Positions 48,976 through 60,000 are shown, counted from the stretch's first letter. The stretch: 60,000 nucleotides of DNA from Membranipora membranacea (GCA_914767715.1 OU612071.1:19652948-19712947); one strand, 5' to 3'. A program made the numbers and translations. The notes: generated by a model not told the origin, from the letters alone.

Positions 48976-50295
48976 ATGAATCTTAATAATATTGGATCCT
49001 TTCTACAAATTCTGCTTGTCAGGGTAAGTTAATCTTTGTTAATTTTTGTATGAATTTGTATTCTTTGATTTAGGTTTTCCCATTTAATCAGATTGTTTTG
49101 ACAGTCATTATTCACATAAGCATAGAATTTGGAGATGAAATTTCACCCCCATGAAAGAGGTGTATTGATTATGTGATTTGATCATAATTAACAACTGATT
49201 CCTTCTCGTGTTACACCCTCCTTTAGGTGGTATATCAGGATTCCTTGTTTAAAAGGGCAGACCTTTGCTTTCAGGCAATGACTTTGATTGACACAATAAA
49301 GGTTCAGAGTTATGTATCATATGCGGTACAGTGCTTATCAGTTCCTGAGTGTAAGGCATTCAGCTATAACTCTACATCTGTCATATGTACCACAAGCTGG
49401 GAGTATGTGGTTCCCTCACAGGCTCACTGTACAGATACTTTTGAAATTGATAGACCGGGTAAGAGTATCTAGGGCAATTTCACATCATTAAGACATTATT
49501 TATATTGACCAAGATTGAATTTTGTCGTTGATCTAGAAACCACTTGGCTAAACTAATGAGAAATGGTTTATGATCATCATATTAGGTTATTGTAGCGCTT
49601 ATTCAATTTCATTATTCCCCAGACAAAAAGTGCAGCAACGGGAGCAGACTTAACCCAATATCTTCTACCTGCATACATCTAGTAGAGCAGGATGTTGACT
49701 GGGAGACTGCTAAAGCTGAATGTGAGGAGGCAGGAGAAAAACTAGCTGTGTTCCCAACCTTAGAATCTGTTATTTGGTTGGATAACTTCCTCAGAGATCC
49801 CATCAATGATGCAGGTGAGTTATTTTTTGTTACGATCCCCTCACATGGTTTATAAGTCATCTGCTAACTGATAATGTCAAAGTGGTTGGAGTGCTGTCAA
49901 AAAATGACCATGTCTTTTGAGTAACAAGCTTTATTTGTGTTGCCAGTGACTGCTTATAGTCTTTGAGATGAGGCGTCTATCATAAAGAAGAGTAGTATAA
50001 CTGACTGGCTCATAGGTTGTGCTTATTCATAGATCAAGTGAAGTTTTACCGATATCACACAAATTGTAGATTGGGGTCAGGATTGGGGTCAGGATTGGCC
50101 ATGGATTGGGTTGAGACCTATAAATGGTGTCTGGAAATGGCAGGGGAGGATGACATCCTCTGTATGACATCCTCTGTATCAACATCAGACCCAGTATGGA
50201 ATTCAGGCTTTAACGAGCCAACCTATAGCGATGGAAGAACATGTGGCTGTGTGACTGGATCCTATGGTGATGCCTATAAGAAGATACATGACTGA
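48976..50295 (+). CDS. PAN/apple plus C-type lectin domain protein, ending at an early stop
   Basis: Exons: 48976-49023 (MNLNNIGSFLQILLVR, weak signal peptide), 49227-49458, 49623-49814 and 50033-50295. Phases 0, 1 and 1 agree; 244 aa. Exon 2 is a PAN/apple-like domain (VQCLSVPECKAFSYNSTSVI, then TAHC-like and TDTF). Exons 3-4 form a C-type lectin-like domain: CIHLVEQDVDWETAKAEC, then GEKLAVFPTLESVIWLDNFL, KWCLEMAGEDDILC, VWNSGFNEPTYSDGRTCGC. The stop TGA at 50293-50295 lies just before SCTQTHNFICE, the standard end of such domains, which continues in the same frame to TAA at 50353-50355. As it stands the product lacks the last conserved Cys residues. It was probably an extracellular recognition protein. 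It may be a recent pseudogene, a null allele or a base error. Confidence 0.75.
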
Positions 50296-50355
50296 TCATG
50301 TACACAAACACATAACTTTATTTGCGAAACAGCATTACAGTTAGGTTCATTCTAA
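50296..50355 (+). pseudogene. Stranded C-terminus of the C-type lectin domain
   Basis: In frame after the TGA, this stretch reads SCTQTHNFICETALQ and ends at TAA (50353-50355). It holds the last two conserved cysteines of the domain. It is untranslated unless the stop is read through, is polymorphic or is an error. Confidence 0.7.
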
Positions 50356-50529
50356 CTTGGTGAATGAGCCTCATGTGAAGAGAAGAATTGGAGCAATTAT
50401 AAAGGATGTATTTTCATTAACCAATTCAGCGAGATTTCTTCAAATTGTCCTTTCTAAACATTGTAAGTTGATTGCTTAAATAAAAGATGGTATACAACTC
50501 ATATTGTATGTTTCTTGAATCAATTGATA

Positions 50530-51960
50530 ATTTTTCACCCTAATGCAGAAAAACGCCATGTGAGCATCTGTGTTGTTAGGGCAAACCAACTAAACAGAAA
50601 CTTCTAGTGCACCTTGATACTCAGATATCGGAAACATTAAATTGTACTAATGGAAATAACTGAATTATTGATATCATATTTTTCTTCAGGAGCAGGCACG
50701 CCTAGTAAGCTCTAATTATCACGGCGTAACTATTACCAATCAATTCTTTTGCACATACATGTGTGTCTATATCATATTTTTGTATACTTTATGTGTGTCA
50801 ATGTATTGTATATATGTATGTCAATGTTGTTTCTCAGCAAAGTGTTCTGAATACAAATCTTTGGAGCTATATCTAATAATATTAATTGGTTAGGGATAAT
50901 CACCATTTTACCTGCAAATGTTAAGCTACAAATCTCAGTTACAAAACTCCTTTTTAAATGTTGAGAGTTGATTGCTGAATTAAGTTATGAAAAAAAATGC
51001 TTCATGTATGTTTCTTGGATCAATTAAATATATTTTACCCCTATGCAAGTAAAGTCCATGTGAGCTTGTGTGTTCTTAGCGCAAACCACCAATGGTAAGT
51101 AGAAACCATAAATGCACCTTGATACTTTGATATGGGAGATATTTAACTTTGCTTATGGAAATTAATGGACTTCAGCAACAAACATGTCTAGTAAGTTCTA
51201 ACTATCACAGTACATCTGATACAAATCACTTTTTTGTAAATGCTTGTTGGATTTGTTCAAAGTGGCCAGCATATGTTTTAGTTATGTCATTTTGTTTTTC
51301 AGTGAATACCATATTTTATGAAGTCAGGTTTCGGCTTCTGCATAGATGTATGCTGCGTTAGCTCAAAAGTGCAGCAACGACCAGATTTCTTCAACCTGTA
51401 CATGGTTAGTTGAGCAAAGTGATAACTGGGTGACTACTAAAGCTGGATATGAGGAGGAAGGAGAAACAGTTCTTTTGTAGGATATTATTATCAGGGACCC
51501 TCTCAACGCTTTATCTATAGAATTAACATAATCCTATGAAATAAAGTTGCCTTTTATCACAGTATTATGACACAAATGCACGAATTGTCATCGCGTTGCT
51601 GCAAATTTAGATATCACCAGCCATTATATATCACTATCCGCAAACATTCAACATTATAAGCACAAAATCTATATCACATTCAATGCTGAAATACGGAGTT
51701 TAAGAAAGTTATATTGGGGTCAATATAATCAAGTATAAATGCAACACAATGTCACATGCTTTCGCTTCTTGAAACATGATTTTTCATTTACGTTTAGAGT
51801 TACAATCAACCTTTCACGTATCGATCGGTGCGACTAAATGTGTAATGAAATGTGGAATTTCTGTTTCGGATTCCTGTTGATGGTGTATGGAGATGGCAGG
51901 GGAGAATAACAATTCATGTATCAATATCAGCTTTGCTGTGGAATGATAAATAAAACAAAA
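50530..51960 (+). pseudogene. Decayed tandem copy of the PAN/C-type lectin gene
   Basis: 51361-51480 is homologous to lectin exon 3 (shares AAAAGTGCAGCAACG, GACTGGG-like and ACTAAAGCTG-ATATGAGGAGG blocks), with stops and a deletion. About 51850-51945 matches exon 4 (GGAGATGGCAGGGGAGAATA). No intact frame survives. Upstream of it, 50530-50760 and 51010-51245 are two diverged copies of a block also found at 47900-48140, containing CCATGTGAGC and TAATGGAAATAA-like motifs. The duplication therefore included the 5' flank. Confidence 0.7.
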
Positions 51961-52339
51961 AACTAAACAGATGAAACATCATGCAGCTGTGCACATAATC
52001 GAAAACTCATTCGCATGTATGTAGTTTTGAACCAAGGGTCCAGCAGCTAGTTATGCTTGATCAATTCTATTGTGCAAGTGTCAAAGATGGGATTACAATT
52101 GCAAGGACCTGCAAGTCAACAAACCATTGTCAATTATATATGTGTACTGGTTATATCAATTGTAGGAATAAGCGCATGACTAAAAATGGATATCCAAAGA
52201 TAATTGAGAAAATAAGGAACAAGTGAAAAAAGGTGAGTGGTATGGTGCAGCACATGTGCTATATACTGAATACAAGGATAGATGAGACTCAAATACTATC
52301 ATGGTCCATTAATTTCCACAAACACAAACACACAGATAT

Positions 52340-52450
52340 AACAAACCTTAGAACTAGTTATGGCCAGCTTTGCTTCAACAGTGCCGGCGGCTTGGCCACC
52401 GTTGGGCGCATTTGCCAGACGCACCACCACATCACCTGACTCTGCCTTTC
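52340..52450 (-). other. GC-rich exon-like or SINE-core-like block
   Basis: The minus strand has an acceptor-like GAAAGGCAG, an open frame GDVVVRLANAPNGGQAAGTV, and TTCTAAG|gtttgt. It is much more GC-rich than its surroundings. It could be a lone exon, a processed remnant or the core of a SINE. I do not recognise it. Confidence 0.3.
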
Positions 52451-52911
52451 AACAGCATGCTAAGAGGAGCTGCTCAACCAATTTAAGCGATACAAAACAA
52501 TCAAAAACCAACCAAAAAGACTTCGGGCAAATTAAACTGAAATGATAAACCAGCTAAATGTAGACATTGGCCTATGTTCAATTAACCCTCCGACTCAGCT
52601 GGCCAGCATTGACTGGTGACTGACCTGTATAACTGTATAACACGGAATCCTCACAGGTATTTACCTCACCTTTCCATTTGCCCCAGAGTTCATTTCAAAG
52701 CCAAACACCAAGGACAAGTATTATAAATTTCCACAAAAGTCTGCCAACATTCATGTTTGTTGATACTACTTTTTAATGGTGATGGCTAACTTATGGCATT
52801 ATGGTTGGTTATCCCTGAAATCTCTTTTACCTATCCACATTCATTGATTTGCAGCGGTACCTAATCCATGCTAATTTGGGCCATCAACCCATTATTTTTT
52901 CGGGATGCTGA

Positions 52912-53070
52912 GTTGCACAATCGATAAACGCGTTGGCTATTCACTGCCAGGCAAAGGGTGCGGCAGGAGTTGTGGGTTCGAATCCCGTTTGGGAAGGTTG
53001 GTTTCTAACCCTAGCACCCTCGGGTGTATAACCTCTTCTGTAGTAGACAATTAATCACTAATTACAAAAT
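52912..53070 (+). mobile_element. tRNA-derived SINE-like element, family E
   Basis: A strong Pol III B box (GTGGGTTCGAATCCCGT at about 52971-52987) is preceded by a weak A box-like TTGGCTATTCACTGCCAGG. It is followed by a non-tRNA body (GGTTTCTAACCCTAGCACCC). No second copy was found in the window, so a decayed tRNA is the alternative. Confidence 0.5.
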
Positions 53071-54880
53071 CAAACAATTAACAAAGTTTCATTAGCATAT
53101 TTTTGCTTGAAAAAGTGGCAGTTTATGATTAATCGACCTTGAGCTTAGTTAACTCATAGCAAAGCTAACAATATATATGGATTTTAACCTTGCCATCTAT
53201 TAAACTCCCTCATTTATCGCTGTCAGCTTAGTAACATACATGTTTCTATAGTTGGGTATGATTATTACCCATACAGTGGCATGAACAAAGGCCACAAGAG
53301 CAGCAAAGGAAAAACAACAACACTTTCAAGGTTATATGCAAAAGAAACAAGTAGTAATAAAATATACATCAAGGACAGACTTTCCTGATCATGCACAGCA
53401 TAACAAGGAACTTTAAGCGCCGACATCTTCCTTTATTCTTATTACTGGGATAACCTTGACATGAATTCACAAACATGCGCATTACAACAATGTTTGACTA
53501 AGATAAATAGACAAAGATCTGAACAATTTTGTGGATCCATAAGTCTGAAATCTGGAGATATTTTAACAGCACAGTTTAGGATAAATCATGGGAATTAATA
53601 TGCTATAACCTCAGTAGTCATTGATGTTAAGGAGCTTTTGTACAGTCAGTCACAAACTCAAACAAAGAGTAATCAATGCTGCGTTATAAAACTTTGGGAA
53701 TATTTTTACTCTCACAATATACAATATAACAACGCAACTACAAAGTAGCTGGTTGTTCATACACACACACACGCATACAATCAATTAAACCCTTCTATAT
53801 CTTCGGAAAGGCTGCATCCTATTGTCAGTTTTCAGATCTTGAAAATGGAGAGATATGATATCTAAATGTCTCTCTGAACTAATTCCAATTTCCAACTAAA
53901 TAAAGATTATCTGTACGAGACATCGTCCTAAGAAATCCTTCTCAAATACAATTATCCTGCCTCTTATAATTATACCACAATGCCATGACATGATTCAGTG
54001 TTCGATTGGCGTTCCAACAGTATATGAAATGTCTAAATGCATACATGGCTATCTCGCCTGAGCATCGATGAAAGCTTCAAAAGTGTAAAATCATTTAAGG
54101 TCTAAGTCCGAGCTTCCTACACACTCACAGCAATAGGCAACACCGCAAAGAAATTCAATTTCAATTCTGAATGAGTATATTTGATAAGATGATACCATCT
54201 TCGCTCCACATAACACACTGTGAATGTGAGATATCAAGTTGACTGGTCCAAAACACATAATTTAAAGCCGCACAATTAAAATGCGGCATAGAGTTCTTCA
54301 ATTTCAAAAATTGACACCCTCATGAATTTTTAGATGTGTACTCAATCGCACTGTTTTGGTTGTGTCCAGCAAAAGAACGAATATTATGTGAGCAAAGCTC
54401 ATCTCGAAAAAAATTGGAAAGACTTCCTCCTCTGGGTTTTGGAAATTTGAATGACCTACTTTAGGCTCAACTTTGACACCTCAAAGCCACTGGGTGGGTT
54501 ACTTATCATATCTCTAGCTATTTTCCTTTTCAATTTCACAGACAAACAATCCCAGAACATGCCAAAATACAACCATCAGGTTCAATTTATTGTGATTAGC
54601 AGATATAAAAAATTCTTTATCAATGTCAAAAAACAATGGTTAAAAATTTGATTTGGCAATTGTTTTACACAAAACACATCATCATAAAGTTAACCATGAT
54701 GGCAAGGTGAATTTGACAGAATTGCACCAAAACAAGTAGCAATGTGAATTTTTAACAAAACAAGTAACAATTTGCTTATTTATGAATTGAGTTTTTCAAG
54801 CATCTGGTTCTAAACACAGAAATAACAGAGTACATAGCGTGGAAAATATAGCCTCAGACCCATATGTTTTGAAAGATGAC
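53071..54880. other. Intergenic region left of the D8C gene
   Basis: AT-rich, with a short CA run at about 53759. A plus-strand open stretch at 54451-54651 has no domain. No gene or repeat can be supported. Confidence 0.4.
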
Positions 54881-54883
54881 TAC

Positions 54884-55618
54884 TTAATCCATGCCACAAA
54901 AACTGAAACCACCTGCAAATGAAGGATAAAAACGGTAAATTAAATCATATGGGTTGTTTGAACATCTCATCATATCGCTTTCAATCTCGATAACAGTACA
55001 ATCGTTCTCATCCCGACCATTAGATCCATAAACAATGATTTTCTTGATGCTTCCAATTTCGTTTGGAATGGTATAGTTGCTCCAAAAGGGAACTACACCA
55101 CCACAACTATACCTAGGCACACAATGATCTAGCAATCTAATACCAGCCGCGCCGCTAAAACGAAACCACTGTTTGTCAGCCACATTTAACCTATCTGCGT
55201 TATAAGTTCCATTCATTGGCTTGATGTTACTACCTAGATGATCTTTTCTCCATGCATCAGTTAAATCAACCGCAGTGAGACAGTCAGGCAATATAGGAGT
55301 TTCAGAAGTAGATGTTTGTGTCGGTGTAGGTGTAGCCGTTGGTGTGCTTGATGCTCGACAAACTCTTAGCTGACCTTTCAACTCAGCAAAGACTAGCTTT
55401 TCAATGGATAGCTGGAACTCTAGTGTGTTTAGCTTCTTGAGATCGTAGTAGCTGCTAGATGTTAGTGCGCACCCTTCATTTAGGAGAGCTTGTATTAGGA
55501 CATCATTCCTCTGCCTGTACCATTCTAGCTCAAAACTCGATGTAATTTTCATGTCAATGGCCTGCAGCATCACAATGCTAGAAGCGACAAGCAGCAACAT
55601 AGTGATTGATGATACCAT
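54884..55618 (-). CDS. Secreted D8C (uromodulin-like) domain protein, single coding exon
   Basis: The minus-strand ORF starts MVSSITMLLLVASSIVMLQA, a good signal peptide, immediately after the acceptor TTACTGTTTCAG; 244 aa. I chose this ATG because the open frame further upstream lies in the intron. After the signal peptide come a helical, Leu-rich segment (about residues 25-90), a Thr/Pro linker (SSTPTATPTPTQTSTSETP) and a C-terminal domain. That domain has LTDAWRKDHLGSNI, WFRFSGAAGIRLLDHCVPRY, SCGGVVPFW and a final FCGMD. These match the D8C/uromodulin-type pattern (C..l.D.WR, W.RF.G..G, C.p...CG) common in invertebrate secreted and surface proteins. Extracellular binding is inferred. A 5' UTR exon probably ends at the donor near 56200 (AAAG|gtaagaatg). 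Confidence 0.75.
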   Translation of the reverse strand: MVSSITMLLLVASSIVMLQAIDMKITSSFELEWYRQRNDVLIQALLNEGCALTSSSYYDLKKLNTLEFQLSIEKLVFAELKGQLRVCRASSTPTATPTPTQTSTSETPILPDCLTAVDLTDAWRKDHLGSNIKPMNGTYNADRLNVADKQWFRFSGAAGIRLLDHCVPRYSCGGVVPFWSNYTIPNEIGSIKKIIVYGSNGRDENDCTVIEIESDMMRCSNNPYDLIYRFYPSFAGGFSFCGMD

Positions 55619-56199
55619 CTGAAACAGTAAAATAGCACTCAATGAACACCATGGTGTTTGCTTAGCAGAAATACAGATTATGATAAACCATTCCATCCAT
55701 TGCCACTGTCAGCCTGTAGCTTGTAGCATGAGCCTTGTTTTTGGGCAAATGAAAGTTGGGATGAGAAGAACTTTTTTATTCATAGATCAGTTTTGCTCTG
55801 CTTTTCGGGTAAATGGTTTGATTTAAAAATTTGCATAGAGAACTCCGACATTTAATGACTCAGAAATCCATGTACAAAACCAATCCTTAAGATAGTATCA
55901 GTGCTAGTCAGTGGCAACCGAAGTAAAATTATGCCAGCAAACAGAAACTCAAAGATGGAAAAATATTGTATTGGATTTTAAATATACAGTTATTCCGCCA
56001 TTTATATTTGAATTCATATGAAAAACTATTTTCATTTTATAAACTACAAAATCTTGATATTGTTATGATCTGCATGCAAAGCCTTCTCTAACTGCAGAAT
56101 TACAGAATATCATTGACATACAAATAAGTCCCGGTACTCCAGTGTAAATAGTACTGAATTCCAATCAATAAAATATATCATCAATCTAAACATTCTTAC

Positions 56200-56225
56200 C
56201 TTTAATCTCTGAACCGATAGATAGC
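56200..56225 (-). other. Probable 5' UTR exon end of the D8C gene
   Basis: The minus strand reads GAGATTAAAG|gtaagaatg, a strong donor about 580 bp upstream of the acceptor that directly precedes the D8C gene ATG. The upstream extent of the exon is unknown. Confidence 0.4.
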
Positions 56226-56869
56226 TGCAAAAAATATTGAAACTGTAGTTTTGTGAAGTGAGTCAACTGCAACTGAAAAGCACCTCATGAAGCTTACATT
56301 TTTATATGCCAATCCTGACTTGAGTAATATAATAGACTAGCCTTAGCTCCAATTCATTTAAAACATACCATCAAGCGATAGCGTGTGGAAAGGCTTTAAT
56401 GATCAAATTAATCAGGGGTTTGTGATGCCTGTGGTGCTTCGGTAAAAGGACTTTCGCAATGTCAATTATTTTACCCAATCACAACAAGCCATTCTTCAAT
56501 TTGTCTAAGCTGAATACTTGTTCCAAAAGCTAGTACAAACAAAATTATCAAATATTTTAGAAGATAAGCCTGAGTAACAGCTCAGTATTGTCTGGTGGAT
56601 GGTGTGTCAATAATAGGAAATCCATACAAACAGTTTTATCCCTAACATAACAAGATTAATGAAACAATTATTTTATTGTGCTCCTGATAACTTAGATCGA
56701 TACCAAGTTCCATTATAAAGTACATTGTGCAACGCACTGGTGACTTGCTATCCAAATCCTACTTTTCATGAGGGTCATCTGGGCTAATATGATGAGTTTT
56801 TTACATTAAAATTCTCAACCACAGACCCGGTTCCAGTCCTTCAAATAAAATTAAGGCTATACATCCGGA

Positions 56870-59800
56870 ATTGTATATAATATATTGTTTATTGTCATTA
56901 AGGAAACTTCGAGGACACTTACAAAAGGCAATCATGTCTAGTCATCAAGGACATGCTTCCGTGTATCTCAAGGTTTATTTTACCACATCACCAGCTAATC
57001 ACGTTTCTGATATTATAACAGTTGTTTGCTTTTTTTTGGAAACGCAAATAGACATTTGAATATCTCTACTGTACTGACATGAACTGACAGTGTAGAGCGG
57101 GAACAGACATTTTGCAAAACAAAGGCAGGATGAATACTATGACTGACTTCATACAAAAATATCCTGACAATGAATGCTCATGGTGTTTGGTAAATCAGGA
57201 ACCAAAAACAAGGTATATTTTGCCGCATCATCAGCTGAGCGCTCTTCTTAACTTGTCTTCTCTGTTTTTAGATTAACTAAGGAGTTGTTTTATTATCGAG
57301 CATCAAGGATATACTCACGTGGCCCATTTATAGTCTCGATACGCTGTGATACCTTGTGAGAAACCTTGATGTTGCTTGGATTTTTTGTTTCCTTATCAGT
57401 AAGGGTCTACAGACCGGCTCCTGATGGGACCCATGAGCATTTGAGGTCGGATGCTCTTCCTGACATCACCGTGATCCACCGGGAATGGAACAAGAGACCT
57501 CTTGATTGAAAGATCCATGCCTTACCCATTGTACCACGGCCAATGAAGAGCTGGCAGCCTCCCTGGTCGCTCGACAGCGTAAACGCACCAATCATGTCAA
57601 ACCACCGAAACTTACAAAATGCACTGAGAGAGGTATTGATGAGATTGATTGAGATGCTCATCAACACACAGGGGTGGCTTTATGCTACAAGGGCCGGCCA
57701 TGAGGAGGTTGTTCTAGAGAAGGCCTCGAAACAGCGCTCGACTCATGGCTCCTAGCTGAAGACATGTTTGTTGTGCAGTGGTAAGCGCACTACTCCATGT
57801 TTTATCTTTGTCTAATTTATCTCCTTTGTAATGCATTTAATCAGCTAAGAATAAACGGCAGAAGTACATGAATATGTTCCATGTTTGCTGAAAGATGAAT
57901 AGGCCGTTGGAATGTATGTACTGTCATTGACATGAACGGTGTACAGTTGAAACAGGCAAATATTTAAGCCAAGGCTTGATAAATATCAATGACTGAATGT
58001 AACCTCTGGTCTAATGCACATTCATCCCTGCAAAAACAGCCCAACAATGAATGTTCATGGTCTTTAGAGAATCAGGAACTGAAATCGGATATACCACCTT
58101 ATTTTCACAGTTAGCATCAGGGAAACTAACATATGGCCAGCCTAATTTGTTACTTTACATCAAGTTCTTGCTTCCTTGTTATTCACGGTTTATTTTGCAC
58201 ATCATCAGCTAAGGGCTCCTCTCAAATTTTTTTGTCAGTTTCTGATTTACTCAGATTTTATTTTTTTGTTATCATTCTATCATCAGGGATAAAACTAATG
58301 TGTATTATATGTGTAACGCCATCAAATTTATAATGATTCAGGGAGTAAAGCCACTCAATATACTACAACGATGTTTTAAAGTTTATTTCAAGGTGTATTT
58401 TTAATTTCGTCAGTTTTACTTCCCACTGTGATGTTTTCATAATTCTCATATGAGGATTTTGAAAACCAGTACAGTTTTTTATCTTCACAGCAAACCTAAG
58501 TGGCATTACGGTAGTGCCTACGATCGTGTCAGTTGTAAATTGGATTGCACTCATCAAAACTTTACACTTGTTATTAGTGCCATAAGCCGAACTACCAGGT
58601 ACTGCAACGGTTATATTTCCATGATAATTTCATTGCTGGACCTGTCAGCCAAGTCGCCTTTCTTCATCTTGGATGCTAGTCACTAATATTTATGCTAACA
58701 TCTTAATTCTTTGACTTTGGCTTTGAAACCTTACCCTGAACCTAATGTGGTGATTACGTAAAAGGTAATGATAGAAGAGTCAACTTGAAGGATAATGACC
58801 GAAGGCAATCATATCTTGTGACCGATCATCAAGGACATATTTCCTTGTATCTCTAGGTTTGTTTTGCAACATCATCAGCAAAGCTTCACATCCTGGCTAA
58901 TAATTAGGTCTGAGGGATCATGCAGATCCTCAAGTATCCAATATGGCCTAGTAATATCCATTTCATATACGACAAGATAGCCTATACTATACGCTGGTAG
59001 ACAACTATCACTAAGGCGATCTTGTATCCCTAAGAAATATTCCTGAAATTAACCTGAAATGTCTAACTTGGTCTAACACTATACCATATAGTCTACCATC
59101 TCTATACCTAATGCTACCTTGAGTACCTTGAATAACTTTATACCAGTTGATGTAGCTTTCTATATGTATGAAATTTCTATTTTCTGTCAACTCTCTCTCC
59201 TTTGCCATGTAAATAATCAGTTAAAAATAAACGCCGAGATATTTGCCAGTCTTCTCGAAGTATACAGGCCAATTGAACATCTGTACTGCCATGAAGGAAA
59301 TCAGGAACTACAAACGGATATAACGCCCTATCATCAAGGTCACCATCAAGGAAATTAACAAAAGGCCAGCCTATCTTGTTACTACTCATCAAGGACTTGC
59401 TTCCTTGTTATTCACGGTTAATCATCAGCTGAGCATTCTTCTTAATTGGTTTCATCAGTTTACTGATTTACTCAGATGTTATCTTCTTGTTATCTAGTAT
59501 CAGGGCTGTAACACTATGTGTAAGATATATGTGTAAAACCAAAGGCCTTCTTCTACAGCAAAGCCGCTCAATATATTACAATGCTGTTGTTAAGATTTTT
59601 GCAAGGAGTATCTTCAATTTCATCAGTCCGTTTTACTTCCTACTGGGATGTTTCCACTATTCTCATGCGAGGACTTTCAAAAATCTGTACATTTTCTATC
59701 TTCACAACAAAGCTTAAAGTTTCCTTATCTATATTTCCTTTATTTACCAAAGGAGCTAGGTGTCATTACGGTAGTGCCAAAGATCGAGTCAGTTGTGAAT

Positions 59801-60000
59801 GGATTGAACCCATCAAACTAATACGCTTGTTTTTAGTGCCATAAGCAGAACGACCAGGCATTGCAACGGTTTTTTTTCACAATAATTTTATTGCTACAGC
59901 TGTCAGCTAAGTAGCTTTTCTTCTTCTGATGCCAGTCACTAACACTTATGCTAGTATCCTAATTGCAGGCCCAACGCATGTCTGTCTCAAAATAATCTGG
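56870..60000 (+). repeat. Diverged tandem repeat, unit about 1.25 kb (block 2, runs off the edge)
   Basis: Same anchors and spacing as block 1. B-type anchors lie at about 56940 and 58826. A-type anchors lie at about 57210 (partial), 58155 and 59387. GGATCATGCAGATCCTCAAG lies at about 58916. A-to-A distance is about 1.23 kb. Segments such as AAGATATATGTGTAAAACCA at 59522 also occur at 30221-30447. The block is interrupted by a SINE at 57318-57545. Confidence 0.78.
57318..57545 (-). mobile_element. tRNA-derived SINE, family B (copy 2)
   Basis: On the minus strand it matches the copy at 22166-22391 from the tRNA-like head (GTACAATGGGTAAGGCATGG) through GTCAGGAAGAGCATCCGACC to the tail (GTATCGAGACTATAAATGGG). 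It is inserted in the 1.25-kb repeat just after CATCAAGGATATA. Confidence 0.8.

Noticed and set aside
50293-50295. TGA as a selenocysteine codon in the lectin gene
   Set aside because: C-type lectin domains are not selenoproteins, and the position usually holds Trp; a TGG to TGA change is simpler.
52960-53000. Functional tRNA gene at GGGTTCGAATCCCGT
   Set aside because: The T-arm is good but the D-arm and acceptor stem are not convincing; more likely SINE-derived.
1-60000. CRISPR arrays, operons or bacterial features
   Set aside because: The window is spliced eukaryotic DNA; its regular repeats lack unique spacers.

Overview
The window is nuclear DNA of an invertebrate animal. Genes are split by GT-AG introns of about 0.1 to 2 kb, intergenic DNA is AT-rich, and tRNA-derived SINEs, short TIR elements and non-LTR retrotransposon fragments are common. 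The protein families (NRF-6-like acyltransferases, transmembrane pentraxins, a PAN/C-type lectin and a D8C/uromodulin-like protein) fit a non-vertebrate metazoan such as a sponge, cnidarian or lophotrochozoan. I cannot place it more closely. All gene models were spliced by hand and checked by exon phase.

Region 1 (1-16178, minus strand) holds two tandem NRF-6-like membrane acyltransferase genes. The first runs off the left edge with 8 exons visible. The second appears complete: 14 coding exons, about 775 aa. The paralogues share exon phases and some exact exon lengths. Introns of the second gene hold a TIR element, a 98-bp tandem repeat and a 24-bp tandem repeat.

Region 2 (17445-19251, plus strand) holds a two-exon gene for an unrecognised Cys/Lys-rich protein of about 227 aa. 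It converges on region 3.

Region 3 (19604-29522, minus strand) holds two tandem genes for type II single-pass membrane proteins with a C-terminal pentraxin domain. The first is intact (328 aa). The second has an almost identical exon layout, but its last exon has a lost splice acceptor and a frameshift. SINEs and a palindromic element lie around and inside them.

Region 4 (about 30220-39340) is the most unusual part. Two minisatellite arrays in opposite orientation, each with an outer 16-bp-unit block and an inner degenerate 20-bp-unit block, both end in the same terminal sequence containing CCGCGACAACTTGG. They bracket about 6.8 kb of non-LTR retrotransposon debris (endonuclease, reverse transcriptase, CCHC gag-like ORF). 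A 644-bp TIR element is inserted in the endonuclease, and a third array lies inside. The layout is that of a fold-back-type element.

Region 5 (about 39390-47600) is mainly a diverged tandem repeat with a unit of about 1.25 kb, interrupted by a 5'-truncated LINE. Related copies recur at 30221-30447 and 56870-60000, so this repeat flanks the fold-back structure on both sides.

Region 6 (48976-52000, plus strand) holds a PAN plus C-type lectin gene with a stop codon just before its last conserved motif, followed by a decayed tandem copy. A small TIR element lies upstream.

Region 7 (54884-56220, minus strand) holds a gene for a secreted D8C/uromodulin-like protein of 244 aa. From 56870 to the right edge the 1.25-kb repeat returns, with a SINE inserted in it.
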